Assembly (NCBI GenBank): GCA_001305055.1
Contig: BBZX01000012.1
Span: forward strand, 1 to 64,000
Source: Clostridia bacterium UC5.1-1C12
Lineage (GTDB): Bacteria; Bacillota_I; Bacilli_A; Erysipelotrichales; Erysipelotrichaceae
Reading direction: 5' to 3'
DNA: 64,000 bases
Below, one piece after another: positions 22,110 to 31,296 of the stretch; positions within the stretch are counted from its first letter, which is position 1, and each line of letters begins with the position of its first letter. The notes under the pieces were generated by a model, which was given only the letters and a program-made list of their open reading frames with translations, made no database searches and was not told the DNA's origin. Made by a program: the position numbers and the translations under genes.

Positions 22110-23393
22110 ATGAAACGTGCGTTTGTCTTAGCCGGCGGCGGTTCCAAGGGAGCCTATGAAATCGGTTTTTATAAAGCAATCCATGAGCTGGGAATCCAGC
22201 CTGATATCGTAACCGGCACTAGTATCGGTGCATTAATTGGCTGTATGATCGCTCAAAATGATTATGAAGAAGCAGTACGCTTGTGGGAGAATATGGACAT
22301 CACCCAGGTGATGAATAACGGTATCTCTGTCAGTATGAATATTGATTCCTTAGTGACGCAGCGGAATCGTGTTGTCCCCTTCTTCAAACAATTTATTCAT
22401 GACAAAGGGGCTGATATCACACCCCTGAAGGAAATGATTATAAGGCTCAGCGATCAAGAAAGACTGCTGGCATCACCGATTGATTTTGGCTTGGTGACCG
22501 TGGAATACCCATCACTGAAGCCTGTTCAGATTACGAAGCATGAAATGGCGCCGGATACTTTAAAGGATTATCTGATTGCCAGCGCTTCCTGCTATCCGGC
22601 TTTCCCAGCCCATATCATGGATGGCAAGGAATATGTAGACGGTGGTTATTATGATAATCTGCCGGTACGTCTGGCGTTGAAAATGGGGGCTGACGAGCTT
22701 GTCCTTGTCGACTTGAATCATAAAAAAATTATCCATGAAGAATATCTGCACCGACCTAATATTAAATATATCATTCCAAGTCAGGATCTTGGTAATTTTC
22801 TTGACTTTGACCGTGTAAACCTCGACCGCCGTATCCAGCTTGGATATCTTGATACAATGAAAGCCTTTAATGCCTATGATGGATTTGTATACACATATGT
22901 ACAGCGGCGTACCGATGCGGCAGCGATCCGTTTTTACAACCTGATTCTTGACATTGAAGCCGAGCTTAACGATGGCATGATCCGCAAAAAAGTAAAAGTA
23001 TTTAATCCTCAGCCCTTAAGCGACGTTCTGCGAAATTATACCCGCAAACAGGCTTTGGCTATCAAGGATTATGAACACGCGGCAATGGAAATCTGTGCGC
23101 AGATTCTGGATATCGATGCAACACCTATTTATGAAATCAAGGAACTGAGGAAGCTGATCCGTTCCGAATTTTTGAAACAGCGCAGTAATACGGATGAGAT
23201 TGTGGAAGGCATGCGCAACAAAAATCTGTCAACGGTAAAGATGCTGCTTAACAGCTTAAACAGCAAGCAGATTTTGAGTTTAATTGTTTCACAAATTATG
23301 AAATCAGAGACTTATCTCTTTGAACCGCGCTCTTTCTTCCCATTAATCGATAAAGAATATGCAGCAGCACTCTATCTTGCCAATATGAAATAA
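22110..23393 (+). CDS. Patatin-like phospholipase
   Basis: Predicted lipid acyl hydrolase with a Ser-Asp dyad. The N-terminus has the oxyanion motif GGGSKG (residues 9-14) and the nucleophile elbow GTSIG with Ser38; the catalytic Asp is in VDGGYYDN near residue 176. The last ~200 residues are a helical extension of unknown role. No signal peptide or membrane helix, so it acts in the cytoplasm or at the inner face of the membrane. AGAGGTGG precedes the start. 427 residues. Confidence 0.85.
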   Translation: MKRAFVLAGGGSKGAYEIGFYKAIHELGIQPDIVTGTSIGALIGCMIAQNDYEEAVRLWENMDITQVMNNGISVSMNIDSLVTQRNRVVPFFKQFIHDKGADITPLKEMIIRLSDQERLLASPIDFGLVTVEYPSLKPVQITKHEMAPDTLKDYLIASASCYPAFPAHIMDGKEYVDGGYYDNLPVRLALKMGADELVLVDLNHKKIIHEEYLHRPNIKYIIPSQDLGNFLDFDRVNLDRRIQLGYLDTMKAFNAYDGFVYTYVQRRTDAAAIRFYNLILDIEAELNDGMIRKKVKVFNPQPLSDVLRNYTRKQALAIKDYEHAAMEICAQILDIDATPIYEIKELRKLIRSEFLKQRSNTDEIVEGMRNKNLSTVKMLLNSLNSKQILSLIVSQIMKSETYLFEPRSFFPLIDKEYAAALYLANMK

Positions 23394-23467
23394 ATAATTC
23401 TCACAGACAATATGGGTTTGGTATGCTGATATTTATGAAGATAAAGTAGCTTTATAGCCCTTATGTC

Positions 23468-23476
23468 TGTTATAAT
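23468..23476 (+). promoter_or_regulatory. Extended -10 promoter of the HAD-like gene
   Basis: TGTTATAAT is a perfect extended -10 (TGnTATAAT), placed 25 bases before the chosen start codon and its AGAGGT ribosome binding site. Confidence 0.6.
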
Positions 23477-23501
23477 AAAGGATGGAAATAGAGGTAGAAT
23501 T

Positions 23502-24833
23502 ATGATCCAACTAATTTTTTCTGATTTAGAAAAAGCATTGTTAAACAATACATATGAAATATCAGCAGCTAATATTGATGCTGTTGAAGTAGCCCGCGCA
23601 AAGGGGAAGCGTTTTGTTATATTTACTCCGCGAAATGCACAGCGCATTCAGAATGCCTGTGAAAAGTCGCATATCAAATGTGATAAAATCTTGATGAACG
23701 GCGCAAAGGCAATTGATGAGAACGGTCATTTGTTACAGGAAATCTTTATGGATACCAAGGACGTGGCCGCTGCCGCTCAATTATTGATCAACGAACAGCT
23801 GATGTTTTTCTGTGATACGGATAAAGGCATTTACAGTCCCTATGATGAGAATCAGCTGAGCGAAGAATATGGTGAATTCATCATGAGTCAGCAGTTGAAA
23901 AAGAATAAGAAAACAGCCAAAGCGCTGATTCAAAACAACCATTTTTTTGACCGTCTGCATCAATTTGAAACTATTGATGAGCTAACAAGCCGCAAGGTAT
24001 ACCGCTTTGAAGTATTTGCGGCAAATCCCGCAAAAATCGGCGCAATTGAACATATGATCAAAGCGATGAGCGGCGTTGCTTTCCATGACTTAAACAAACA
24101 TGAATTTACAATTACTGATAAGACTGCGACTTTTGATCAGATGATTTTAAAATTTATGAATGCGGTAAAAGTTACGGCAGGCGAAACTTTGATTATTTCC
24201 GGCTGTAAGGACAGCTTGTCCTTATTTGAAGCTTATCCTAACTGCTGCGCGATTCAGGGCAGTGTACAAGAATTAATCAGCTGTGCTTCTTCGGTCGCAC
24301 TGAATGCCTCTAAGGCTATCTACTTGACGATCAGCAATGACACAAAGGCTGAACGCGACCGTGACAATGCCTGGGAAGATGCCAAAATGGCACGGCGTGA
24401 AGCTGAAAAAGCAAGACGGCGCGCACAGTATAATGTCGATAATGGTATTGCCACAGAAGCAGATCTTGAACTTTTGAAACCAAAACCAAAAAGAGCGTTT
24501 TCTGAGCGCAAACCATTCAGCGCTGATGATAAGAAACCATTCAGAAGAGACGGACGCAAACCTTTTAATCAAGACGATAAAAAATCATACAGCCGAGATG
24601 ACAGAAAATCATTCAATCGCGATGATAAAAAGCCATATCGTAAAGATGGAAAACCATTTAATAAGGATGATAAGAAGCCTTACCGCAAGGATGACAGAAA
24701 ACCATATAATAAAGATGATAAAAAATCATTTAATAAAGAAGGTTATAAAAAGGATTTTCATAAGGATACTCCTAAGAAGTCCGAAACAGCTGCATTTAAT
24801 AAACCTGCGAGACGTAAACCTCAAGGCAAATAA
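23502..24833 (+). CDS. Cof-type HAD-like protein with degenerate active site and basic repeat tail
   Basis: 444 residues from the ATG at 23502, which follows AGAGGTAG; an upstream ATG at 23463 has no ribosome binding site. Residues ~1-270 have the layout of Cof-type HAD phosphatases, but the motifs are degraded: FSDLEKALL where DxDGTLL is expected, and ISGCKDSLSLF where GDxxND is expected. The first Asp is kept but the acid/base Asp and the second metal motif are lost, so phosphatase activity is doubtful. Residues ~300-440 are a disordered, highly charged tail of units like KPFNRDDKKPYRKD, which suggests binding to RNA or another polyanion. Followed by a strong terminator. Confidence 0.7.
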   Translation: MIQLIFSDLEKALLNNTYEISAANIDAVEVARAKGKRFVIFTPRNAQRIQNACEKSHIKCDKILMNGAKAIDENGHLLQEIFMDTKDVAAAAQLLINEQLMFFCDTDKGIYSPYDENQLSEEYGEFIMSQQLKKNKKTAKALIQNNHFFDRLHQFETIDELTSRKVYRFEVFAANPAKIGAIEHMIKAMSGVAFHDLNKHEFTITDKTATFDQMILKFMNAVKVTAGETLIISGCKDSLSLFEAYPNCCAIQGSVQELISCASSVALNASKAIYLTISNDTKAERDRDNAWEDAKMARREAEKARRRAQYNVDNGIATEADLELLKPKPKRAFSERKPFSADDKKPFRRDGRKPFNQDDKKSYSRDDRKSFNRDDKKPYRKDGKPFNKDDKKPYRKDDRKPYNKDDKKSFNKEGYKKDFHKDTPKKSETAAFNKPARRKPQGK

Positions 24834-24842
24834 AATCATATA

Positions 24843-24891
24843 AAAAAGTATTCAGTACAAAGACTAATTGTCACTGCGCTGAATACTTTTT
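24843..24891 (+). terminator. Terminator downstream of the HAD-like gene
   Basis: A 13-bp perfect inverted repeat, AAAAAGTATTCAG (24843-24855) and CTGAATACTTTTT (24879-24891), starts nine bases past the stop codon. It has A and T runs on both sides and may work in both directions. Confidence 0.9.
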
Positions 24892-25125
24892 ATTTATCAG
24901 GATTGCTTTTCCCCCTAATGATTTAGTTATAACAGAAAAACAAAATAAATAACAGATTCAAATCAATAGTAAAATAAAGATGAAAATGTACTGCAAATTA
25001 CTTTTTAGCCAGTATTTTGATTACATTTTATCAAGGGTGGGGGATATCCGATGGATAAATTTGTAAATACCTAATATAATTGCATTAACATGAATTTAGT
25101 TCAAAAATAATAAAAGGAAAAATAT

Positions 25126-25478
25126 ATGAAAAAATTTCTCATTGCTTTAACGGTAAGCATTGTATCTTTAAACTCATTTGCAACATCAATTTTAGCAGAA
25201 TCAGAAAGTGAAAGTATTGATTTTTATGTAATTGAAATGGACTTAAATAACAAAGAAGAGCAAACAATGATATATTCTGATGAAGATGGTAATAAACATA
25301 CCGTTACTATGTCTGCTGATATGAGCGTAAGTCCATATGTAGATATAACAGTTCCTTATGGTGCATTTACTCGTTCCGTTTCTGATACTAATGATCTAAT
25401 GACTATGAAATGCCGAATTAAAGGGACTAGCAATCCATATACTGCATCGACAAGATAACGTATTATGTTAAAAAATAA
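25126..25478 (+). CDS. Small secreted protein of unknown function
   Basis: I do not recognise a family. A clear signal peptide (MKKFLIALTVSIVSLNSFA...) ends at about ASILAES. The mature part is ~90 residues, acidic at first, then beta-strand-like with alternating polar residues. As read, it stops at 25458. One extra A in the AA at 25452-25453 would extend it to 25478 with the natural-looking end ASTKITYYVKK, and I prefer that version. Preceded by AAAGGA, and followed 12 bases later by a 46-codon membrane protein on the same transcript. Confidence 0.6.
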
Positions 25479-25490
25479 AGAGAGTACTAT

Positions 25491-25631
25491 ATGTTAGATT
25501 TCTTGTTATTAGCACTGCAAATTGCTGCTATGATTTGTGTTATTATTATGAATAGTGTTTTGTATAAAATTCATCAACATTTAAAAGCAATCAGGTCTTG
25601 TCTGACAGATAGTAAAAATGATCTGAATTAG
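25491..25631 (+). CDS. 46-residue single-pass membrane protein
   Basis: Starts MLDFLLLALQIAAMICVIIM, a single hydrophobic helix, followed by a basic then polar tail (SVLYKIHQHLKAIRS) ending ...SKNDLN. A weak purine-rich site (AAGAGAG) lies upstream. It sits between the secreted-protein gene and a strong terminator, so the two genes form a cassette. Function unknown; an immunity or anchoring partner of the secreted protein is a guess. Confidence 0.5.
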   Translation: MLDFLLLALQIAAMICVIIMNSVLYKIHQHLKAIRSCLTDSKNDLN

Positions 25632-25659
25632 CTTTATCCCTATCGTTTCAGGCTATATA

Positions 25660-25710
25660 AAAGAGTATTCATTTTAGAAACATGACCGTTTTCTATATTG
25701 AATACTCTTT
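25660..25710 (+). terminator. Terminator of the secreted-protein cassette
   Basis: AAAGAGTATTCA (25660-25671) pairs with TGAATACTCTTT (25699-25710); the loop contains a second short stem (TAGAAAC with GTTTTCTA). Confidence 0.8.
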
Positions 25711-25755
25711 GTTTATCTAAATGCTTAAGCTTTAACTTTTATAAAATTTCCGCTT

Positions 25756-25950
25756 TTAGAAGTTGATAAACATCATTAAAAAATTAGCTGCCAAGCCGGC
25801 CAGCGCGAACGATAAGACAATCAGCAATGTCTGAACCTTTGCCGGTTTCTCTACCTGACAAAATTTATCGAATTTAATAGCACTCAGCGCATAAAAAGAT
25901 ATAACAAATGAAAACAGCGCGATGCACACACTTATAAATTTATATGACAT
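25756..25950 (-). CDS. DUF1146 family membrane protein (YwzB-like)
   Basis: About 64 residues with two membrane helices and the DUF1146 pattern ALSAIKFDKF...LLIVLSFALAGLAANFLM between them. In Bacillus the homologue ywzB lies between the atp operon and spoIID, which fits the gene content of this chromosome region. The start at 25950 follows GGGAGTG, which is itself part of the upstream hairpin. Function unknown. Confidence 0.75.
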   Translation of the reverse strand: MSYKFISVCIALFSFVISFYALSAIKFDKFCQVEKPAKVQTLLIVLSFALAGLAANFLMMFINF

Positions 25951-25956
25951 AAAAAT

Positions 25957-25990
25957 CACTCCCTTATGGCTATTATACCATAGGAGAGTG
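25957..25990 (-). terminator. Terminator downstream of the ABC-transporter ATPase
   Basis: CACTCCCTTATGG (25957-25969) pairs, with small mismatches, with CCATAGGAGAGTG (25978-25990). It lies just past the ATPase stop and its distal arm carries the ribosome binding site of the DUF1146 gene. Confidence 0.65.
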
Positions 25991-25997
25991 TTTTTGA

Positions 25998-27089
25998 CTA
26001 AATAATGCAGTTTTGAGTCTGCGGATCAAAGAAATGCGCTTTACTCAGATCCAATGCAATCTGCACTGTATCATGCGGTCTTGCTTCCAGCCGTGCCGCA
26101 ACTTTCGCGACTAAACGCTGTTCGCCTACCTTACCATGCAGAATGAATTCATGCCCCAGTAATTCACTGACCTCAACATAGAACTGCATGCTGCTTGATG
26201 GGTATGTCTCAGCGACGATGCCTTCACCATGAATATCTTCAGGACGTATACCAAACACCAATTCCTTGCCCTCATAATCTTTTAATGATTCAATAAACAT
26301 TTCAGGCAGTTCGATGCGCTGACCATTGATGATAAAGCCTTTATTCTCATAACGGCCATTCAAGAAATTTGTAGCCGGTGAACCGACAAAACCAGCGACG
26401 AACATATTAGCCGGATTGTTATAAATTTCCTTTGGCGTGCCAATCTGCTGGATATAGCCGCCCTTCATAACAACGATACGGGTAGCCATTGTCATCGCTT
26501 CAGTCTGATCATGGGTTACATATATGGTAGTGGCACCGATCCGCTCGTGTAATTTAATAATTTCACTGCGCATCTGTACACGCAGTTTCGCGTCAAGGTT
26601 ACTTAATGGTTCGTCCATCAGGAAAACCTTCGCATTACGCACTATTGCACGCCCTAATGCTACACGCTGACGCTGACCGCCGGACAGTGCTTTCGGTTTA
26701 CGGTCCAGATATTCTTCAATTTCCAAAATCTTCGCGGCATCGCGCACACGCTTGTCAATTTCATCCTTGCTGATCTTGCGCAGCTTTAAACCGAATGCCA
26801 TGTTATCATAAACAGACATATGCGGATATAACGCATAAGATTGGAATACCATCGCAATATCACGATCTTTAGGTTCAACATCATTGACAACCTTGCCATC
26901 AATTGATAATTCCCCTGCCGTTATATCTTCTAATCCGGCAATCATACGTAATGTCGTTGACTTACCACAGCCTGACGGCCCTACAAAGACGATAAATTCT
27001 TTATCTTTAATATCTAAATTGAAATCAAATACAGCCTGTACATTGTTGTCATAGACTTTATCGATGTGTTTTAATGATAGTTCTGCCAT
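25998..27089 (-). CDS. ABC transporter ATPase, MsmK/UgpC type
   Basis: Energises carbohydrate ABC importers of the MalFGK type. Walker A GPSGCGKST, signature LSGGQRQRVALGRA, Walker B VFLMDEPLSNLDA and switch His VTHDQTEAMT are intact; residues ~240-363 form the C-terminal TOBE regulatory part. It is the last gene of the phosphorylase operon, next to the small membrane protein, and would pair with the permeases at 29.4-31.2 kb. Such ATPases often serve several importers. 363 residues. Confidence 0.93.
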   Translation of the reverse strand: MAELSLKHIDKVYDNNVQAVFDFNLDIKDKEFIVFVGPSGCGKSTTLRMIAGLEDITAGELSIDGKVVNDVEPKDRDIAMVFQSYALYPHMSVYDNMAFGLKLRKISKDEIDKRVRDAAKILEIEEYLDRKPKALSGGQRQRVALGRAIVRNAKVFLMDEPLSNLDAKLRVQMRSEIIKLHERIGATTIYVTHDQTEAMTMATRIVVMKGGYIQQIGTPKEIYNNPANMFVAGFVGSPATNFLNGRYENKGFIINGQRIELPEMFIESLKDYEGKELVFGIRPEDIHGEGIVAETYPSSSMQFYVEVSELLGHEFILHGKVGEQRLVAKVAARLEARPHDTVQIALDLSKAHFFDPQTQNCII

Positions 27090-27100
27090 GTTTCCACTCC

Positions 27101-27266
27101 TTATTTATATTTCCGGTTATAAACATACAATAAACCAAGCAAGCCTGCCAATCCTACAAGCATCATAACTAGGTTCATGCGGCTGATTGTTTTTGACCTA
27201 TAAAATCAATGCAAGAAAGAAAACAAACAAGACTGTCATTACTATGTTTTTAGTTAAATTACTCAT
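27101..27266 (-). CDS. Small two-helix membrane protein, DUF6903-like
   Basis: About 54 residues once two A/T runs are corrected (AAAA at 27202-27205 and TTTTT at 27190-27194, each one base short): MSNLTKNIVMTVLFVFF, then LALIFIGQKTISRMNL, then VGLAGLLGLLYVYNRKYK. Two membrane helices flank a GQK turn, and the end is basic. I recall similar ~50-residue proteins next to GH112 phosphorylase genes (DUF6903), but this link is from memory. Its ATG overlaps the last codons of the phosphorylase by 8 bases, so translation is probably coupled. The ATPase follows after AAGGAG. Confidence 0.55.
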
Positions 27267-29429
27267 GGCTGATTTCCTTCCAGCTGATTTCACCCGGCTC
27301 TAAAGTCAGTTCAACGCTGTTTCCTTCCCCATCGTAAACCCTTGTTTTCTGATACTCATTTGTATTATTCAGAATTGCATATTTATTGATGGATGGATAA
27401 ACATGCACTTCACAGAATAAATTATCAGCATACCATTTCTTAAAATCAGCTTCTTTATTGGCTGCATAATACATAGAACGCATCAACAGACGAGTATTTT
27501 GCTGACTGTATGGCAGACCGGCAATATAAACACAGCGTCCTTTTCCATAACTATGCGCAGCCAAATTTACTTCATCCTTTGATTGAACGATAATCTCTGT
27601 ATTTTCACTTAATGCGTAGATATTTTTCATCCCTTCCCCGAAATCAAATTCATCTACAATATCTTCAGTTATGAAATGCGACTTTACAACATCCTTAAAA
27701 TATTTATCTGTATGCAGTGTGAAACCAAGCTCCTTATCAACACCTAACGCATCAGCAAGCTGGAAGAAATGACCGCCTTTCTCATAAGCCGAAGGTTCGC
27801 CGATACCGACAAAACCGCCGCCATTATAAATCCATTCACGCACCATGGATACCAGCTTACTGTCATTCCAGACACTGCCGCCTGAGAATGCCGTTTCCGC
27901 ATCCCCTGCATTGATGATAACATCAATATCAGAAGGAATGCCCTGTTCCATTATATCAGAGAAGCTGATAAACTGCACATCTACACTGGCGCCGCTTAAG
28001 CTTTCCAGCATGCCGTTATAGGAATAGATCTGTTTACAATATAAGCCATGCGCTACCATATATGGATGCCAGCTCCTCAATGCTCCCCAGCTGTTAAGGA
28101 TAGCTATCTTCAAGCCGCAATAAGGTGTGACGCCTTGAATTGTATCATAAATCGTTCTGAATTCATCGCAGACTTTTTCAATATAATCTACGAATTTAGG
28201 AAACTTATAGGCCAGACTCAGATAACCGCCATATCCAATACGGTCAACCGGCTTACGCATGATCGCCCTTCTGGCATTCAGCCAATTGCGAATACCCTCC
28301 AATGTAGGATCATTGCCTTCATAGAATGTATCCGGAAAGAAATACGGTAAGAATCTGCCCTCATGTACCTTCACCCCAGGTATATCAGAAATTAATCGTA
28401 AGGTTGCACCATCTCCGACACTGCCAACCACTGCATCAAGACCGATCTGTGGAAAATACTTACCATACGGTTCTGTCCCAATCCAGTTATCGCCTAAAAA
28501 CATCATAGCTTCTTTACCGGCTTCATGAACCAGATCAACCAATTCTTTAGCGCGGTCCTTCACAAAACGCTGCTGAAAGTCAATATAATCAAGATATTGC
28601 TTGCTTGGCACACAGAAGGTTGAGTTATAATAACCATTCTTAACGAAATCCTCAGCCTTTAAACGATACCCATATTCTTCTTCAAATGCCAGAATCGCTT
28701 CAGTGGAAACGCTGGCGCCATAACCGCACCAATCAACAAATTTCTCTTTAGCCAGATTATTGAAGATCAATGTGAATGATAGAAGAAAGTAGTGAAACGT
28801 ACCACATCCGTATTAGGGTTATCTTTCAGCCACTGCTTCAAATAATCTTTGACATATTCACGTGATGCCTGTTTCCTTACATCAAATGGAATTTCATGCG
28901 GCTTATCACCCCAATCATTCGTGATATGGTTATACATCTGCGTCGGATCCCAAATCAGATAAGCTAAAAATGATACTGTATATTCATGAAATGGAATACA
29001 ATTTTCAACAATCACTGTATCTGTACTCTGATCAACATGCCATGAATCAGGGCTGATCAATCGATTCTCAGTACGGTCATAAACTTCCCACCATTGTTTT
29101 GGATCATGATCATAATCGGCTTTGACTTGCTGATCAAAATAATCTTTTAAAAATTGAATCTTCACAGTTGATTCTGCTGCCAGTGTATAACTGCTCATTA
29201 AGAATGCCTGCTGACATTCATCCATATGTTTATGTGCAAAGTCATTATGTCCGCGAGCTACAAAATATGTTGTATAGATTTTCGCGTCCAGTTCTTTTAC
29301 ATCATCACTTAATTTTGTACCGTCACTGTCACGAATTGCATCTGCCCCCCAGCGTTCAAGCAATTCTTTTGTCTGCGATAAAAAGTTACTTTCGCTTGGC
29401 AGCGTAACTCTGCCTTTTGATTTTGCCAT
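27259..29429 (-). CDS. 1,3-beta-galactosyl-N-acetylhexosamine phosphorylase (GH112)
   Basis: Splits galacto-N-biose or lacto-N-biose with phosphate to galactose-1-phosphate and the free HexNAc, in the cytoplasm. The N-terminal signature RWGADAIRDSDGTKLSDD and the catalytic region FLGDNWIGTEPYGKYF, with the likely general-acid Asp, are typical of GH112. A frame break near 28775 (T2 for T3 on the coding strand) splits it into 220 and 503 residues; one base joins them as ...FFYHFTLIFNNLAKE. Restored length is ~723, normal for the family. Specificity between GNB, LNB and galactosyl-rhamnose cannot be read by eye. Confidence 0.9.
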
Positions 29430-29441
29430 TTGTGTGTCTCC

Positions 29442-30326
29442 TTAATCTTTTAAACCGCCAAGGCTCATACCTTGAGTCAGTTTCTTCTGTACCATGATGT
29501 ATAAGATCAGCGTTGGCAGCATTACAATAACCAAGCCTGCATACATCTGTCCAAAATTAGTCGCTGTTTTCTGTACAGCCATCAAATTTTCCAAACCTAC
29601 CGGTAATGTTTTCGGGCCGCTTGGCATTAATGTCAAAGCGATAATATATTCATTCCAAAAGGATAGAAAGTTAAATAATATTACCGTAATGATACTGGGT
29701 CTTGCCATCGGTATCATAATATCGGTCATCGTTTTAAAATAACCGCAGCCATCAATAAATGCCGCTTCCTCATAGGCTTTCGGCAATGTCTTGAAATAAC
29801 CGCTCAGCAAATAAATCGTGAACGGCAGATGGGTAGCCGCATAAACAAGCGCCAGTATAAAACGATTGTTTAGGAAAAAGCCAGATCCGATCATGCCCTT
29901 TAAAAATTTATCAGCATCTAAAAGCATCAAGAAAATCGGTACAACAATGTAGTTTACATTGATAAACAAACCCGCCATAAATGCTGTATTTAAGAACTTT
30001 CGGCCTTTAAAATTAAAACGTGCGAGAACATAAGCCGCCGGCAGCGCCACTACCAGCATAATAATTAAAGCAATCCCGGTAACAATTACGGAGTTAATGA
30101 AATATTCACCCATATTTGCCTTTTGGAAAGCATCGATAAAATTCTGGAAATAGAAGCTTGCCGGCAATGTCCATGGATTGCCATAGAATTCAGCATTAGT
30201 TTTGATTGAAGCTAGGAAAACCCAGCCAACCGGTACCAGAATAACAACTGCCAGGGTAATCAAAGCCACATAGATAAAGGCTTTATATAAGGTATCAAGA
30301 CCTATTGATTTTTTCTTTTTGTTCAT
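29442..30326 (-). CDS. Sugar ABC transporter permease, MalG type
   Basis: Inner-membrane permease with about six helices and the EAA loop EEAAFIDGCGYFKTMTDIMIP that contacts the ATPase. 294 residues. It lies 10 bases after the MalF-type permease and 13 bases before the GH112 gene, so it belongs to the same transcript and likely imports the disaccharide that the phosphorylase uses. Confidence 0.92.
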   Translation of the reverse strand: MNKKKKSIGLDTLYKAFIYVALITLAVVILVPVGWVFLASIKTNAEFYGNPWTLPASFYFQNFIDAFQKANMGEYFINSVIVTGIALIIMLVVALPAAYVLARFNFKGRKFLNTAFMAGLFINVNYIVVPIFLMLLDADKFLKGMIGSGFFLNNRFILALVYAATHLPFTIYLLSGYFKTLPKAYEEAAFIDGCGYFKTMTDIMIPMARPSIITVILFNFLSFWNEYIIALTLMPSGPKTLPVGLENLMAVQKTATNFGQMYAGLVIVMLPTLILYIMVQKKLTQGMSLGGLKD

Positions 30327-30335
30327 GACACCCTC

Positions 30336-31226
30336 CTAAAATTCCAAAACATCACGTTCGGTGACTTTATTGACAATACCTGACAGGATAAATGAGAAGA
30401 TAAAGACGATAACACCGATTGCCATACCATAACCATAGCTTGAATTTGTATAAGCCTGATTGTACATATAGCTTAGAAATACTTCCGTAGCACCGTTAGG
30501 ACCGCCTCCGGTCATAATCTTAACAAACAGGAAGCTCAGGTTAATCGTTGAAATAATAAAGAATGTCAATGTCGTACGTATGTTATCCCATACTAATGGC
30601 AGCGTAACTAAGAAGAATTGTTTCATTCTGCCAGCACCTTCAAGACTTGCCGCCTCATATAGATTCTCCGGAATACTGCTCATACTGGCCATATACATTA
30701 CCATATAGTAACCGATAGCCTGCCAAACTAAGGCTGCCGCCAGAGAATAAAGGGCAATATTGCTGTTTCCCATCCACATCTGTTTCAATCCCGGCAAACT
30801 CAGCATATCAAATAAAGAATTCAGCAAGCCAGTTGTAGGATTATAGATAGCACCGAAGATTGCCGCAATAACAACAACACTCAGGATATTGGGAATATAG
30901 AATACAATTCTGAAGAAATTCTGTCCCTTGATTTTTTCACGGGATAAAATTGAAGCGAAAATAATTGCGAAGAATAAAGTGATAATCGTAACTACGACTA
31001 CCAACAGAATCGTGTTCTGCATGGCGCGCAGAAAGTTATCATCCTCAAATAATATTTTGAAATTATCAAACCATACGAATTTTTTATTATTAGACAGACC
31101 GCCCCATTTGAATAACGACATGTAGAATACATTAATTGTCGGTATAATCATGAAGATTGTCACTAAGATAATCGCAGGAGTCAGACAGCCGATGATAAAC
31201 CGTCTTTTTGCTCTTCTTTTGTTCAT
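30336..31226 (-). CDS. Sugar ABC transporter permease, MalF type
   Basis: Partner permease with six predicted helices, a basic N-terminus (MNKRRAKRR) and the EAA motif YEAASLEGAGRMKQFFLVTLP. 296 residues. It follows the binding protein after a hairpin at 31251-31277. Confidence 0.92.
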   Translation of the reverse strand: MNKRRAKRRFIIGCLTPAIILVTIFMIIPTINVFYMSLFKWGGLSNNKKFVWFDNFKILFEDDNFLRAMQNTILLVVVVTIITLFFAIIFASILSREKIKGQNFFRIVFYIPNILSVVVIAAIFGAIYNPTTGLLNSLFDMLSLPGLKQMWMGNSNIALYSLAAALVWQAIGYYMVMYMASMSSIPENLYEAASLEGAGRMKQFFLVTLPLVWDNIRTTLTFFIISTINLSFLFVKIMTGGGPNGATEVFLSYMYNQAYTNSSYGYGMAIGVIVFIFSFILSGIVNKVTERDVLEF

Positions 31227-31250
31227 GGTTCTCCTCCCTATTTAAAGAAT

Positions 31251-31277
31251 AACGGTGAGTGACATTCACCCACCGTT
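31251..31277 (-). promoter_or_regulatory. Intercistronic hairpin between binding protein and permease
   Basis: AACGGTGAGTGA (31251-31262) pairs with TCACCCACCGTT (31266-31277), one mismatch. It lies 20 bases past the binding-protein stop and, on the minus strand, lacks a good T-run. It probably stabilises the 5' part of the mRNA or causes partial termination, which would give more binding protein than permease, a common plan in such operons. Confidence 0.65.
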
Positions 31278-31296
31278 TTTGAATCCTTAATCCGAT

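Noticed and set aside
24526..24843. 105-codon frame in the repeat tail of the HAD-like gene
   Set aside because: It is the shifted reading of a repetitive Lys/Asp-coding stretch inside a better-supported gene.
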